A stretch of 64,000 nucleotides of DNA from CAYWPG01 sp964460035 (lineage in GTDB: Bacteria; Pseudomonadota; Gammaproteobacteria; Nitrococcales; AK92): assembly GCA_964460035.1 (NCBI GenBank), contig CAYWPG010000016.1, forward strand, positions 1 to 64,000. Direction: 5' to 3'. The first letter of the stretch is position 1. Every line of letters starts with the position of its first letter. The notes under the pieces were generated by a model. It ran no database searches, was not told where the DNA came from, and was given only the letters and a program-made list of their open reading frames with translations. The position numbers were made by a program, and so were the translations under genes. Shown here piece after piece: positions 42,693 through 50,401 of this stretch.

Positions 42693-42971
42693 TCACTCGG
42701 TCGCGTTCATCGTGCGGTGGTAGTGCAGCTCGCGCCGGAACACGCCGCGGTCCAGCGGCTGTAGTGGATCTTCGGTGACGCCATGGCCCAAGCGTGCGTG
42801 ATGTTCGCCCACCTCGGCCTCCCGCCAAGGGACGATGTACAGCGCTTTCGGCAGCTCCTGGCTGCCGATGACGGACATTCCTTCCAAATCGCGTTCTTCC
42901 TCGGCAAGCGCCACCGACCCCCACAGCAGCAACGTCGGGACGATGGCCCGGAAAAGGTCGCTGCGACTCAT
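42693..42971 (-). CDS. Small exported protein of the envelope cluster
   Basis: A 92-residue protein with a signal peptide (MSRSDLFRAIVPTLLLWGS, cleavage near ALA-EE) and a 70-residue mature part containing MSVIGSQELPKALYIVPWRE. I do not recognise the family. The ATGA overlap with the TPR lipoprotein gene and position just before the ExbB gene argue that it belongs to the machine. Confidence 0.7.
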   Translation of the reverse strand: MSRSDLFRAIVPTLLLWGSVALAEEERDLEGMSVIGSQELPKALYIVPWREAEVGEHHARLGHGVTEDPLQPLDRGVFRRELHYHRTMNATE

Positions 42972-43702
42972 TTTCTATCCCCCGGCAGGCGCCGCTCCAA
43001 GTCCGCGAGCCAGGCTATGACTTCTTCATCCTGGTCATTAGATAGGGCCTGATAACGCCGATAGTAGTGTCTGGCGCACTCAAGATCGGCCAGGTAGATG
43101 TCGCACAGTATGGCCAGGTTGAGATGGCCGTTCGCATGCTCCGGATGGGCCTGAAGCAGGCGCTGGTAGTACTCTCTGGCTGCCTGAAAGCGGCCGGCGC
43201 GGCGTTGTACGATAGCCATCAGGTTATTGGCTTCCGCGTGTTGAGGGTCGGCTGCCAGCGCCGCCGATAGGGCGTGCTCCGCCCGCTCGTTGTCGCCCAG
43301 CTCCTGATAGGCCAGAGCCAGATTGACGTGGATGCCGGGACTGTCGCGGTGCTGCTGCGCCAGCGGCGCGAGTACGGCGACGGCTTCCTGATACCGCTGC
43401 TGCTGCATCAGCTCCAGAGCGCGCGCGAACTCGCGCTCGCTGCGCGTGCCGCCGGCTGTGGTCCCTTCAATGGAGGCGCAGGCGGCGAGCAGCAGCAAGA
43501 GCGCGAGCACGAGCAGGCTCGGGAAGGGCCTATGAGCGCGACGTCTGCCGCGGCCGGCGGAAACGCCGCGCGGCGTCGAGGGCGTGAGGCGGCCAGCGGC
43601 GTTGGGATGGCCTGGCCGGAGCCTGCCGAACGGGAGCGGAACCCAACGGAGGGCGGCTTGGTTCCTCACGCTCCTAGTGCATTGCTTCCACAAGATCCTC
43701 AT
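42968..43702 (-). CDS. TPR lipoprotein with unusually long N-terminal extension
   Basis: A 244-residue protein with a lipobox LLAAC (Cys75) after a hydrophobic stretch, then TPR repeats (YQEAVAVLAPLAQQHRDSPG; NERAEHALSAALAADPQHAE; FQAAREYYQRLLQAHPEHAN). The ATG has AAGGAGG six bases upstream, a strong site, but the lipobox is then preceded by a 58-residue Arg-rich region, odd for a signal peptide. A GTG at 43669 or an internal non-ATG start could be the true start. It overlaps the previous TPR gene by 29 bases. Confidence 0.8.
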   Translation of the reverse strand: MRILWKQCTRSVRNQAALRWVPLPFGRLRPGHPNAAGRLTPSTPRGVSAGRGRRRAHRPFPSLLVLALLLLLAACASIEGTTAGGTRSEREFARALELMQQQRYQEAVAVLAPLAQQHRDSPGIHVNLALAYQELGDNERAEHALSAALAADPQHAEANNLMAIVQRRAGRFQAAREYYQRLLQAHPEHANGHLNLAILCDIYLADLECARHYYRRYQALSNDQDEEVIAWLADLERRLPGDRK

Positions 43703-46466
43703 GTCTTTCCTCCTTGCGGTAGCGTGCGGGCATGAGCTGAGCCAGGGCGGCGTAGCTGCGCTGTACCCAGTCGTCGAAATGTCCCTGCGCCGCACGCGCG
43801 ACGTTGATCTCATGAAATTCGATCGCTCGCTCCTCGAAGGGATAAGCTTGTTCCTCCAGCAGCAGCTCGTACTCCTCCAGCGCCTCCCGGTCCAGATTGG
43901 GCGGCCGCTCGGATTCCATCAACGCCTGGGCGAATTCGGCGTAGAGCTGTCCGCTGTAGAAAGTGGCCGCGGTCGTTACCGCGGCGACCTGATAAGCTGC
44001 GGCGGTTTCGTAGGCACGCAGGGCGCTCTCCATCTGCTTGCGCTTACGCTCCAGGTTGCGTTCCAGAGGCTCCCGCAGCGCTACGGCGCTATAAGCCGCG
44101 TGCCCCTGTCTGGCCAGTTCCAGGCTGGCGTGGGCGGCAAGAAAGCGCGTGCGCGCAGTGCGAGCGTCGCCGGCCTTGCGATCGGCAGCGATGATGGCTT
44201 CGCGCTGACGGCGTGCCTGGGCCGTTCGGCCGGCCTCGTCGTGGATTTGCGCCAAGCGCTGGCGAGCCTCCAGCATGGGCTCCAGCGGAGTAGGGAAACG
44301 CTTTACGTACGTTTCCAGCACCGCCGCCTCGCGCTGGGGAGCTTTCGCCTGTTGGTACAGCTGGGCTGCGCGTAGCAGCGCTTCCTGCTGGATCTGGACG
44401 TCTTCGTCCTCCTCGGCCACGCGAACGAACTCGACGGCGGCCCGCTCGGCTGCCCCTAGCTGCTGATAGGCCACAGCGAGGCTACGGGTAGCCTGGTGCG
44501 CCAATTCATGGTCGGGGTGATTCTGGCGAAACTTATCCAGCACCTGGGTCGCGCGCTGCCAATGCTCCAGTTTCATCAGCAGGCTGCCGGCATCGAACTC
44601 CGCCGTTGCCCGAAAACGGCTTGCCGGCACACGGAGAAACTCGTCGACGGCGGCCGCGGCATCGCCCTGATCCCGCAACTGCTCGGCGCGGCGATAGATC
44701 GCGGCGGCCAGACCGTCCTGCAAGGCTGCGCGGCGATCGGCATCGTCGCCAGCCAGTGCCAGCGCTTCGCGGTAAGCTTCTTCAGCCTGGAGGTAGGCAC
44801 CGGCATCGAAACGTATATGCGCGAGCACGCTCCACGCTGTCACGCGATGCTGCTTGGCGGCGCGCGGATGATCGCTCAGCAGTTCCGCTGCCGCCTCGGT
44901 GGCCGCCGCCGTATCGCCACGCTGGAAGTAACGCTCTATGGCGCGCGTCAGCACCGCCGGTGCCTCCGCGTGGGTTGGGAAAGTCTTGCTGAAACGGCGC
45001 GCGCTGGCCAGCGAACGCTGCTCCCACTCATCGCGGGCAGCGTCGTCTTCGCTAAGCTGTTCGGCGCGCTTCTCGTAGGCCAGCAGCGCGGCATAAGCGG
45101 CGGTGGCCGCCCGCTCGCTGTTGCGGTCGAACTGATAGGCGGCATGCTCGTAGTGGCGCACGGCCTCGGCATACTCGCCATGCTCGAATAGCAGTTCGCC
45201 GAACATGAAATGCGTCTCCTGCGCCGCCGGGCCCTTGCCGAACGCCGCGAGGTAGCGTCGGTACCAGCGTGCGGCGGCGCCGAAGCTCTGGTCGTCGCGC
45301 TGTTCCTGGTAGGTCGCGTGATAGTGCCGTGCCAAGTCGCTGAAGTTGGTCTCCAGCTCGGCGATCACGTCGGGGTGGTCGGCCAGGTCACGCCCGCGCC
45401 AGAATTCGCCGGTCAGGTCGAACAGCTCGACGTACTCGCGCTTTGCGACCAGTACCTGGGTCGGAAACCCGCCGCGCCGGTAGCTCTCGATGGCATGGAG
45501 CTGCATGCGGGGGGAATGCACTGCCGTGGGGTGGCGCTGCACGAAGGCGCGGTAGGCGGCCGCCGCGTCGCTGAAGCGTTCCTGCTGCAGATACTGCTCG
45601 GCCAGCCGGCCGTAGATCACGTCCTCATCCTCGCGCGGGCCATGCTCCTCGAAATACCGGGTAATCGCGTCCGGACCTTCGAGGTAGGAGAAGCTGAGGG
45701 CAATGGCTCGCAAGGAATCCTCGGCGCGCTCGCGGTCGGCACGCTCTAGCCGTTCGGGCTGTATACGCCCTTGCACGGCGCGATGAACGAGCAGCGCCAT
45801 GAACGACTCGATGCTCGCTTCGAACTGGTTCTCGCGGAACAGCGCCCATCCCAGTTTGTACAGCGACTGCTCGTAGAACAGCGTATCCGTGCCCAGGGCC
45901 AGCACTTGCCGGTAGGCGTCGGCGGCGTCGCCGTAGCGACGTTCGGCGAACAGCGTCTCGGCCCGGCGGAAGTGGCTCTCGGCTATCAAGGGGCTTTGCG
46001 GGTATTCACGTACCAGGCGGTTCAGTGCGGCGAGCGCAGCCGGCGTGTCGCCGTTGTAATCGTGCGCGCGCGAAAGCTGATAGAGCACCTGGTCGTTACG
46101 CGGATGATCCGGGTACTCTCGGAGCAGCTGCTCGTACAGTCTTATGGCTGCTTTGGGATGCTCGCGCTGCGCGGCGTCCTGCCCGGCCGCTTCGGCTTCT
46201 GCCAGCCGTAGATCGGCCAGCCGGCGCATGGCTTCCGCACGCATCTGCGAGTCCGGCGCCTCGGCCAAGAAGCGCTCGTAAGCGGCCATGGCTTTGCGGC
46301 GGTCCCCCGGAGATGCTGCTGGCGCTTCTACGGATGGCGCGTGGGCGTCAGCGCTGGCGGCGAGCGCGCCTATGGTCCTGCCAGTGCCGCCGGTGTCGCG
46401 CGTGCTGCAGGCAGCCATGCTCAGAGCGGCCAACAGGCACAGCATGATCTGCCAGGCACGGGTCAT
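43674..46466 (-). CDS. Large TPR outer-membrane lipoprotein
   Basis: A 930-residue lipoprotein: MTRAWQIMLCLLAALSMAAC places the lipidated Cys at residue 20. The mature protein is a long chain of TPR-like repeats (KAAIRLYEQLLREYPDHPRN, AALAALNRLVREYPQSPLI, DAADAYRQVLALG and many more) ending in a helical domain. It resembles the TPR lipoproteins of Glt/Nfs machines (GltE-like). The start overlaps the preceding gene by four bases. Likely a periplasmic scaffold joining the outer-membrane barrels with the motor. Confidence 0.88.
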   Translation of the reverse strand: MTRAWQIMLCLLAALSMAACSTRDTGGTGRTIGALAASADAHAPSVEAPAASPGDRRKAMAAYERFLAEAPDSQMRAEAMRRLADLRLAEAEAAGQDAAQREHPKAAIRLYEQLLREYPDHPRNDQVLYQLSRAHDYNGDTPAALAALNRLVREYPQSPLIAESHFRRAETLFAERRYGDAADAYRQVLALGTDTLFYEQSLYKLGWALFRENQFEASIESFMALLVHRAVQGRIQPERLERADRERAEDSLRAIALSFSYLEGPDAITRYFEEHGPREDEDVIYGRLAEQYLQQERFSDAAAAYRAFVQRHPTAVHSPRMQLHAIESYRRGGFPTQVLVAKREYVELFDLTGEFWRGRDLADHPDVIAELETNFSDLARHYHATYQEQRDDQSFGAAARWYRRYLAAFGKGPAAQETHFMFGELLFEHGEYAEAVRHYEHAAYQFDRNSERAATAAYAALLAYEKRAEQLSEDDAARDEWEQRSLASARRFSKTFPTHAEAPAVLTRAIERYFQRGDTAAATEAAAELLSDHPRAAKQHRVTAWSVLAHIRFDAGAYLQAEEAYREALALAGDDADRRAALQDGLAAAIYRRAEQLRDQGDAAAAVDEFLRVPASRFRATAEFDAGSLLMKLEHWQRATQVLDKFRQNHPDHELAHQATRSLAVAYQQLGAAERAAVEFVRVAEEDEDVQIQQEALLRAAQLYQQAKAPQREAAVLETYVKRFPTPLEPMLEARQRLAQIHDEAGRTAQARRQREAIIAADRKAGDARTARTRFLAAHASLELARQGHAAYSAVALREPLERNLERKRKQMESALRAYETAAAYQVAAVTTAATFYSGQLYAEFAQALMESERPPNLDREALEEYELLLEEQAYPFEERAIEFHEINVARAAQGHFDDWVQRSYAALAQLMPARYRKEERHEDLVEAMH

Positions 46467-48331
46467 AACGATGGGCTCCGCGCCGGCGCCGCCGAGGCCT
46501 CGTCGTGTACCCTCGCCAGCGCATAGCGCGCCTGCGAAATCTGCTCGTCCAGCTGCTGGCGGCGGTGCTGCAGCTCGCTCAGGGCCAGTGCCTGCAGCCG
46601 GTCGCGATGGTCGCGAGCGGCTGCGATCACCGCGGGGCGGACTTGCTCCAGTCGAGCGCGCTCGGTCTCAATGCGCTTGGCAAAGTCGTCGAATCGAGCC
46701 AGCACCCGGCGCTGCAGCGCAGCGACCTCGTCCTGGCGTCGGCCTAGCTCGTCAATGGCGGCATCTACTGTGTCCAGCTCGTTCTGCAGCGCTCGCAGTC
46801 GTGGCAGAAATTCCCGGTCCAGCTCTCGTATGAATGTCCCCAGAAAGCGCCAGAAACGAATTTGCAGATCGATCGCCTCGGGCGTAGGGGGGAGCCGAGT
46901 GATTTCCCTATCGAGCAGCAGCAGCTTTTCCCACTGCCGCCGCTCGCCGGCAGTGGCTACAGCCAGTATTTCGCCGCGGCGCTCGATCCGTGCGATCTCT
47001 TCGCCCAGCCGCCGGCGCCGGGCCCGCAAGCTGTCTTTGTCCAGATTCTCCAGGCGCCTTCTTAACTCCGCCAGCTGCGTCTGATAGCGCGTGCGCTGTG
47101 TCTCGAGCATGTGGTCGAAGCTGTCCATGCTGCGTGCCCAGTAGTCGAGGTTGTTCTCCAGGGCGCGCAGGTCCAGGTAGTTCTGGAATGTTTGCTGAAA
47201 GTGGTGTCCGGACAGCAGCTGGATCAAGTACCTCTGGCCGGGGACGGCGAGCCTGTGGCCGGGGGCGTCGCGCATTCGCTCCTCCAGTACCAGGGCGGCG
47301 ATCAGTTCGCCCTGCTCGATCCGCCGCATGGTCGTGTCGAGCTGGCGCGCTTCGCGCTGGAGAATGACGATGGACTGCTCGAAGAGTTCAGCCGCACGCT
47401 GATAGAGGCCCATGCCGGCATGGGCCTGGGGAATAGCCAGCAGGGCATGCTGAACCGATGGGTCGTCGGTGGGGCGTTGCTCCAGCACGGAGAGCGGGGT
47501 CAGCGCCTGGCGATGGCGCCCCGAGGCGCTCTCGCTCAGACCCGCGAGCAGCAGTGCCTGGCTGGAATGCGGACCGTCTATGTGCACCCGCTCCAGATGT
47601 TCGCGCGCGCGTTCCGGCTGTTCGTCTTGCAGCAGCGCGAAACCCGCCGCCATATTGGCCTTATCGCGCAGCGCCAGGAGCTCGGCGTCGTGCGTGCGCA
47701 GGGTTCCCAGCTCGCTCAGAATCGCGATACCGGCAGCCGAATCGCCGGTACGGATCAGCGCAATGGCGCGATTATAGTCGGCGAACGGTCGCGTCTCGTC
47801 CTGGCCACGCCAGGGTTCCAGTGCGGCGACGGCGCCCTGGTAGTCCTCTTGGGCCATACGTACCAAAGCCAGGAGCAGCTGGCGCTCGCCTTCCAGGTCC
47901 ATGGCCAGCTCCAGGTCCATTTCCGCCAGGGCCGCCACGGCCTGATCGTACAGGCCCTTCTCGTAAGTGGTGCGCGCAAGGTAGTACCAGGCACGGTTGC
48001 GAATACGAGGTTCGGTATCCCGGCTCAGCAGGCGTCTGAATACCCGCTCGGCCTCATCGTGCAGGCCATAGCTCAGGTTCAGCCCGCCGCGCAGCAGCTC
48101 GGCCTCCCTGCGATGGTGCGTGAGACGTTGCTGCTGCTGGGCAGCGAGCAGCTCGGTGAGAGCGTCGAAGTAGTCCTGTTGATAGAAGGAGAAGAGCACG
48201 GTGCCGTACCGCAAGTCGTTGACGCGGGGCGGATTGCTGGCTACAGGCTGGGCCAGCAGCAGGGCCGCGGCGGCAGCTGCTGCGGCAAGAACTCGCAGTG
48301 CGGGGCAGGGGCTGGGGCGGGAGCGGCTCAT
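46463..48331 (-). CDS. Periplasmic TPR and coiled-coil protein
   Basis: About 622 residues: a signal peptide (ALRVLAAAAAAAALLLAQPVAS), then TPR-like repeats (about 30-330: DEAERVFRRLLSRDTEPRIR, DQAVAALAEMDLEL) and a long coiled coil (about 400-610: LAELRRRLENLDKDSLRARR and similar). A GTG two codons upstream is an alternative start. It is placed between a small periplasmic protein and the 930-residue TPR lipoprotein and overlaps the latter. No enzymatic motif; a structural part of the trans-envelope complex is inferred. Confidence 0.85.
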   Translation of the reverse strand: MSRSRPSPCPALRVLAAAAAAAALLLAQPVASNPPRVNDLRYGTVLFSFYQQDYFDALTELLAAQQQQRLTHHRREAELLRGGLNLSYGLHDEAERVFRRLLSRDTEPRIRNRAWYYLARTTYEKGLYDQAVAALAEMDLELAMDLEGERQLLLALVRMAQEDYQGAVAALEPWRGQDETRPFADYNRAIALIRTGDSAAGIAILSELGTLRTHDAELLALRDKANMAAGFALLQDEQPERAREHLERVHIDGPHSSQALLLAGLSESASGRHRQALTPLSVLEQRPTDDPSVQHALLAIPQAHAGMGLYQRAAELFEQSIVILQREARQLDTTMRRIEQGELIAALVLEERMRDAPGHRLAVPGQRYLIQLLSGHHFQQTFQNYLDLRALENNLDYWARSMDSFDHMLETQRTRYQTQLAELRRRLENLDKDSLRARRRRLGEEIARIERRGEILAVATAGERRQWEKLLLLDREITRLPPTPEAIDLQIRFWRFLGTFIRELDREFLPRLRALQNELDTVDAAIDELGRRQDEVAALQRRVLARFDDFAKRIETERARLEQVRPAVIAAARDHRDRLQALALSELQHRRQQLDEQISQARYALARVHDEASAAPARSPSL

Positions 48332-48338
48332 GGGCACT

Positions 48339-48866
48339 TCACTCCCAATCCTTGATAGTGAATTCTGGCTGTTGCCGGCGCTCGGAATCCTCTATCCGCA
48401 GCTCGATGTATTTCGGATCCTGCCCCTTGTTCAGTCTCAGAGTCGCGGCACGGCGGTAGGGGCGGCCATGCGGGCCGCGGCCGACAAATAGAGCGGTGAC
48501 TTCGTGCTCGCCGCTGCGGATATTGCCCAGATACAGCCGTTGTACGCCGCCACGTCGCAGCGCATCGACCTCGCGCGGCGTGTACAGGTGATTGGCCACC
48601 ACTTCGTCGTTGACCTTGAGCTGAACCGAGTCGAGTTCGAACAGCTCGCCGACATCGGCAGAGAGGAACACGGCCAGTTGCGTATTGCCGGGGAAGAGCA
48701 GCTCCTCCTGCAAGATCAACAGGTCGCGGTTGAGCGCGATCACTTCCTGCTTGAGCGTGCGCACCTCGCGGTCCAGATCCTCGAAGTCCCGCTCGCCCGC
48801 GGCCAGGACCGGCAGGCCGCTGGTGAGCAGCATGGCTGCGAACAATGCGTGCAAGAGTCCTTTCAT
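48339..48866 (-). CDS. Periplasmic protein with N-terminal coiled coil
   Basis: A 175-residue exported protein: signal peptide MKGLLHALFAAMLLTSGLPV-LA, a short coiled coil (REVRTLKQEVIALNRDLLIL) and a beta-rich domain (TQLAVFLSADVGELFELDSV; GEHEVTALFVGRGPHGRPYR). The ATG has GCGAGGA upstream. I cannot name the family with confidence; its place in the cluster matches the small periplasmic beta proteins of Glt-like machines. The 139-base gap upstream may contain an internal promoter. Confidence 0.75.
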   Translation of the reverse strand: MKGLLHALFAAMLLTSGLPVLAAGERDFEDLDREVRTLKQEVIALNRDLLILQEELLFPGNTQLAVFLSADVGELFELDSVQLKVNDEVVANHLYTPREVDALRRGGVQRLYLGNIRSGEHEVTALFVGRGPHGRPYRRAATLRLNKGQDPKYIELRIEDSERRQQPEFTIKDWE

Positions 48867-49005
48867 TGCCACGTCCTCGCCTGTGATCAGGCCCTAGAAG
48901 GATGCCCAAGAAACCCGGGATGGACCGTTCCCGCGCATTGCTCCGCGGCATCTGCCTGTACCGTGCCGGCTGACAGCCGGCGCAAAGCGATGCCGCGGCA
49001 CGCTG

Positions 49006-49635
49006 TTAGAAGTAGATCCCAATGCCGGCCACGATCTCGGGGTTTTGCGTGCGCTCGCGCTCGCCCAGCAGGTCGTGCGTGATGATATGAGTACGGACAT
49101 CGATCCTTACGCTCAGCCTGTCCGTGGGTAACGCCCTGAGTCCGAAGCCGACGTTGTAAGTGAAATAGTCTTCGTCAGCGATACGCGTATTGCCTATGCC
49201 GCCGGCGATGAACACCGCGCTGGTGTACGCACGACGGCTGCCCAGGAAGAGCTCGCCCGGAAAGATGTTGTAGGCGATGCTGACGTTGTAGTACTCGACG
49301 TCTTCTGTTCGGTCGTCGAAAGGCGGCGCGCCTATGCGGCGATAGGTGCGATCGCTGACAGTGGATAGCCCTAGGCTGGCCTCCACGAAGAAGTCTTCGC
49401 TGAGGTGGTAGGCGCCGCGCAATCCGTAAACGAAACGGGTGCTGAAGCTTTGCAGGCTCAGCATGCCGGCGAACAGATTGAACTCCACATCGCCGCTCTC
49501 GATCCGGGGGATGACGATTTGCGGCCGGTCCAGCAGCGGCTCTATGGCTTGCTGCTGGCGCTCGCGAGGCGCCGGAGCCTGAGACCAGACCGGGATCGCG
49601 ATCAAGAGCAGTGAGAGACCTAACCAGCGTTTCAT
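49006..49635 (-). CDS. Outer-membrane beta-barrel protein
   Basis: A 209-residue exported protein (MKRWLGLSLLLIAIPVWSQA) whose mature part is a run of amphipathic strands (FSTRFVYGLRGAYHLSEDFF, VEYYNVSIAYNIF, YFTYNVGFGLRALPTDRLSV) ending in Phe (GIGIYF), the outer-membrane insertion signal. Similar barrels are the GltA/GltB-type components in Myxococcus-like clusters. Sixteen bases after the SH3-barrel gene. Confidence 0.85.
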   Translation of the reverse strand: MKRWLGLSLLLIAIPVWSQAPAPRERQQQAIEPLLDRPQIVIPRIESGDVEFNLFAGMLSLQSFSTRFVYGLRGAYHLSEDFFVEASLGLSTVSDRTYRRIGAPPFDDRTEDVEYYNVSIAYNIFPGELFLGSRRAYTSAVFIAGGIGNTRIADEDYFTYNVGFGLRALPTDRLSVRIDVRTHIITHDLLGERERTQNPEIVAGIGIYF

Positions 49636-49651
49636 GATTCCCCCCTGAGCG

Positions 49652-50401
49652 TCAGAAGAATACAGCGATGCCGGCAGTCGCCTCCGTCAAACGCTGACGG
49701 TCGCCCGATATGGAAATCCTGTGACGGCGCAGATCGGCGCGCAGCACGAAATTTCGCGTCAGATGGCTGCGCAGTCCGAATCCTACGTTGGCCGACCAGT
49801 CGTCGGCGGTGTCGCCGTCGACCAGCGTAGGCCTCGCTATGTTCTCGAAGTAACCGACGCCTGCGGTCAGCGTGGGCTCGACACGCCAGGCCGGCAACGG
49901 AGCGACCGTGAAATTGAAGGTGAGCAAACGGGTGCTGGAGAAGGTGCCTGGGACATGAATCAGTCCGATCTCCGCGCCCAGCGCTGCGGTGAACTGATAG
50001 CTGCCACGTAGTCCGACCGCCTCGTCGCCGTCCAACGCTCCAGCGACCGCCGCAAGCTCGATACGCCGGTTGAGGTAAGCGGCGCGCCCGGTCGGGGAGA
50101 GGCTGACTGGCGCGCCGCTGGCGCTGACGGTTCCGGCGAGGTCCGCGTGCGCGGCCCAGCCGACCACGCCTCGCCCGTCGCGCACTTGCACCCAGTCCGT
50201 ACGCTGCTGCAGCACTTCCACCCAGGTGCCACGTTCGAAGACGTGGAAAATCGGGTAGCCACGCCCCGGTCCGCTGCGTATATCGATATAGGGCACGACG
50301 ATCTGGACGCGCAGCGGTTCGGCTGGCTGTGCCGGCTGCACCGGCGTCGTCAAAAGGCCGCACAGGAGCGCGGCGTGCATTAGCGCTCGTATGCGGATCA
50401 C
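49652..50401 (-). CDS. SH3b domain fused to outer-membrane beta-barrel
   Basis: A 249-residue exported protein. Residues about 30-85 form a bacterial SH3 domain (VVPYIDIRSGPGRGYPIFHV, WVEVLQQRTDWVQVRDGRG), followed by a barrel of eight or so strands ending AGIAVFF with terminal Phe. The GTG start overlaps the stop of the preceding gene in a GTGA and gives a complete signal peptide; an ATG seven codons later is the alternative. The SH3 domain could bind peptidoglycan or a periplasmic partner. Confidence 0.83.
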   Translation of the reverse strand: MIRIRALMHAALLCGLLTTPVQPAQPAEPLRVQIVVPYIDIRSGPGRGYPIFHVFERGTWVEVLQQRTDWVQVRDGRGVVGWAAHADLAGTVSASGAPVSLSPTGRAAYLNRRIELAAVAGALDGDEAVGLRGSYQFTAALGAEIGLIHVPGTFSSTRLLTFNFTVAPLPAWRVEPTLTAGVGYFENIARPTLVDGDTADDWSANVGFGLRSHLTRNFVLRADLRRHRISISGDRQRLTEATAGIAVFF

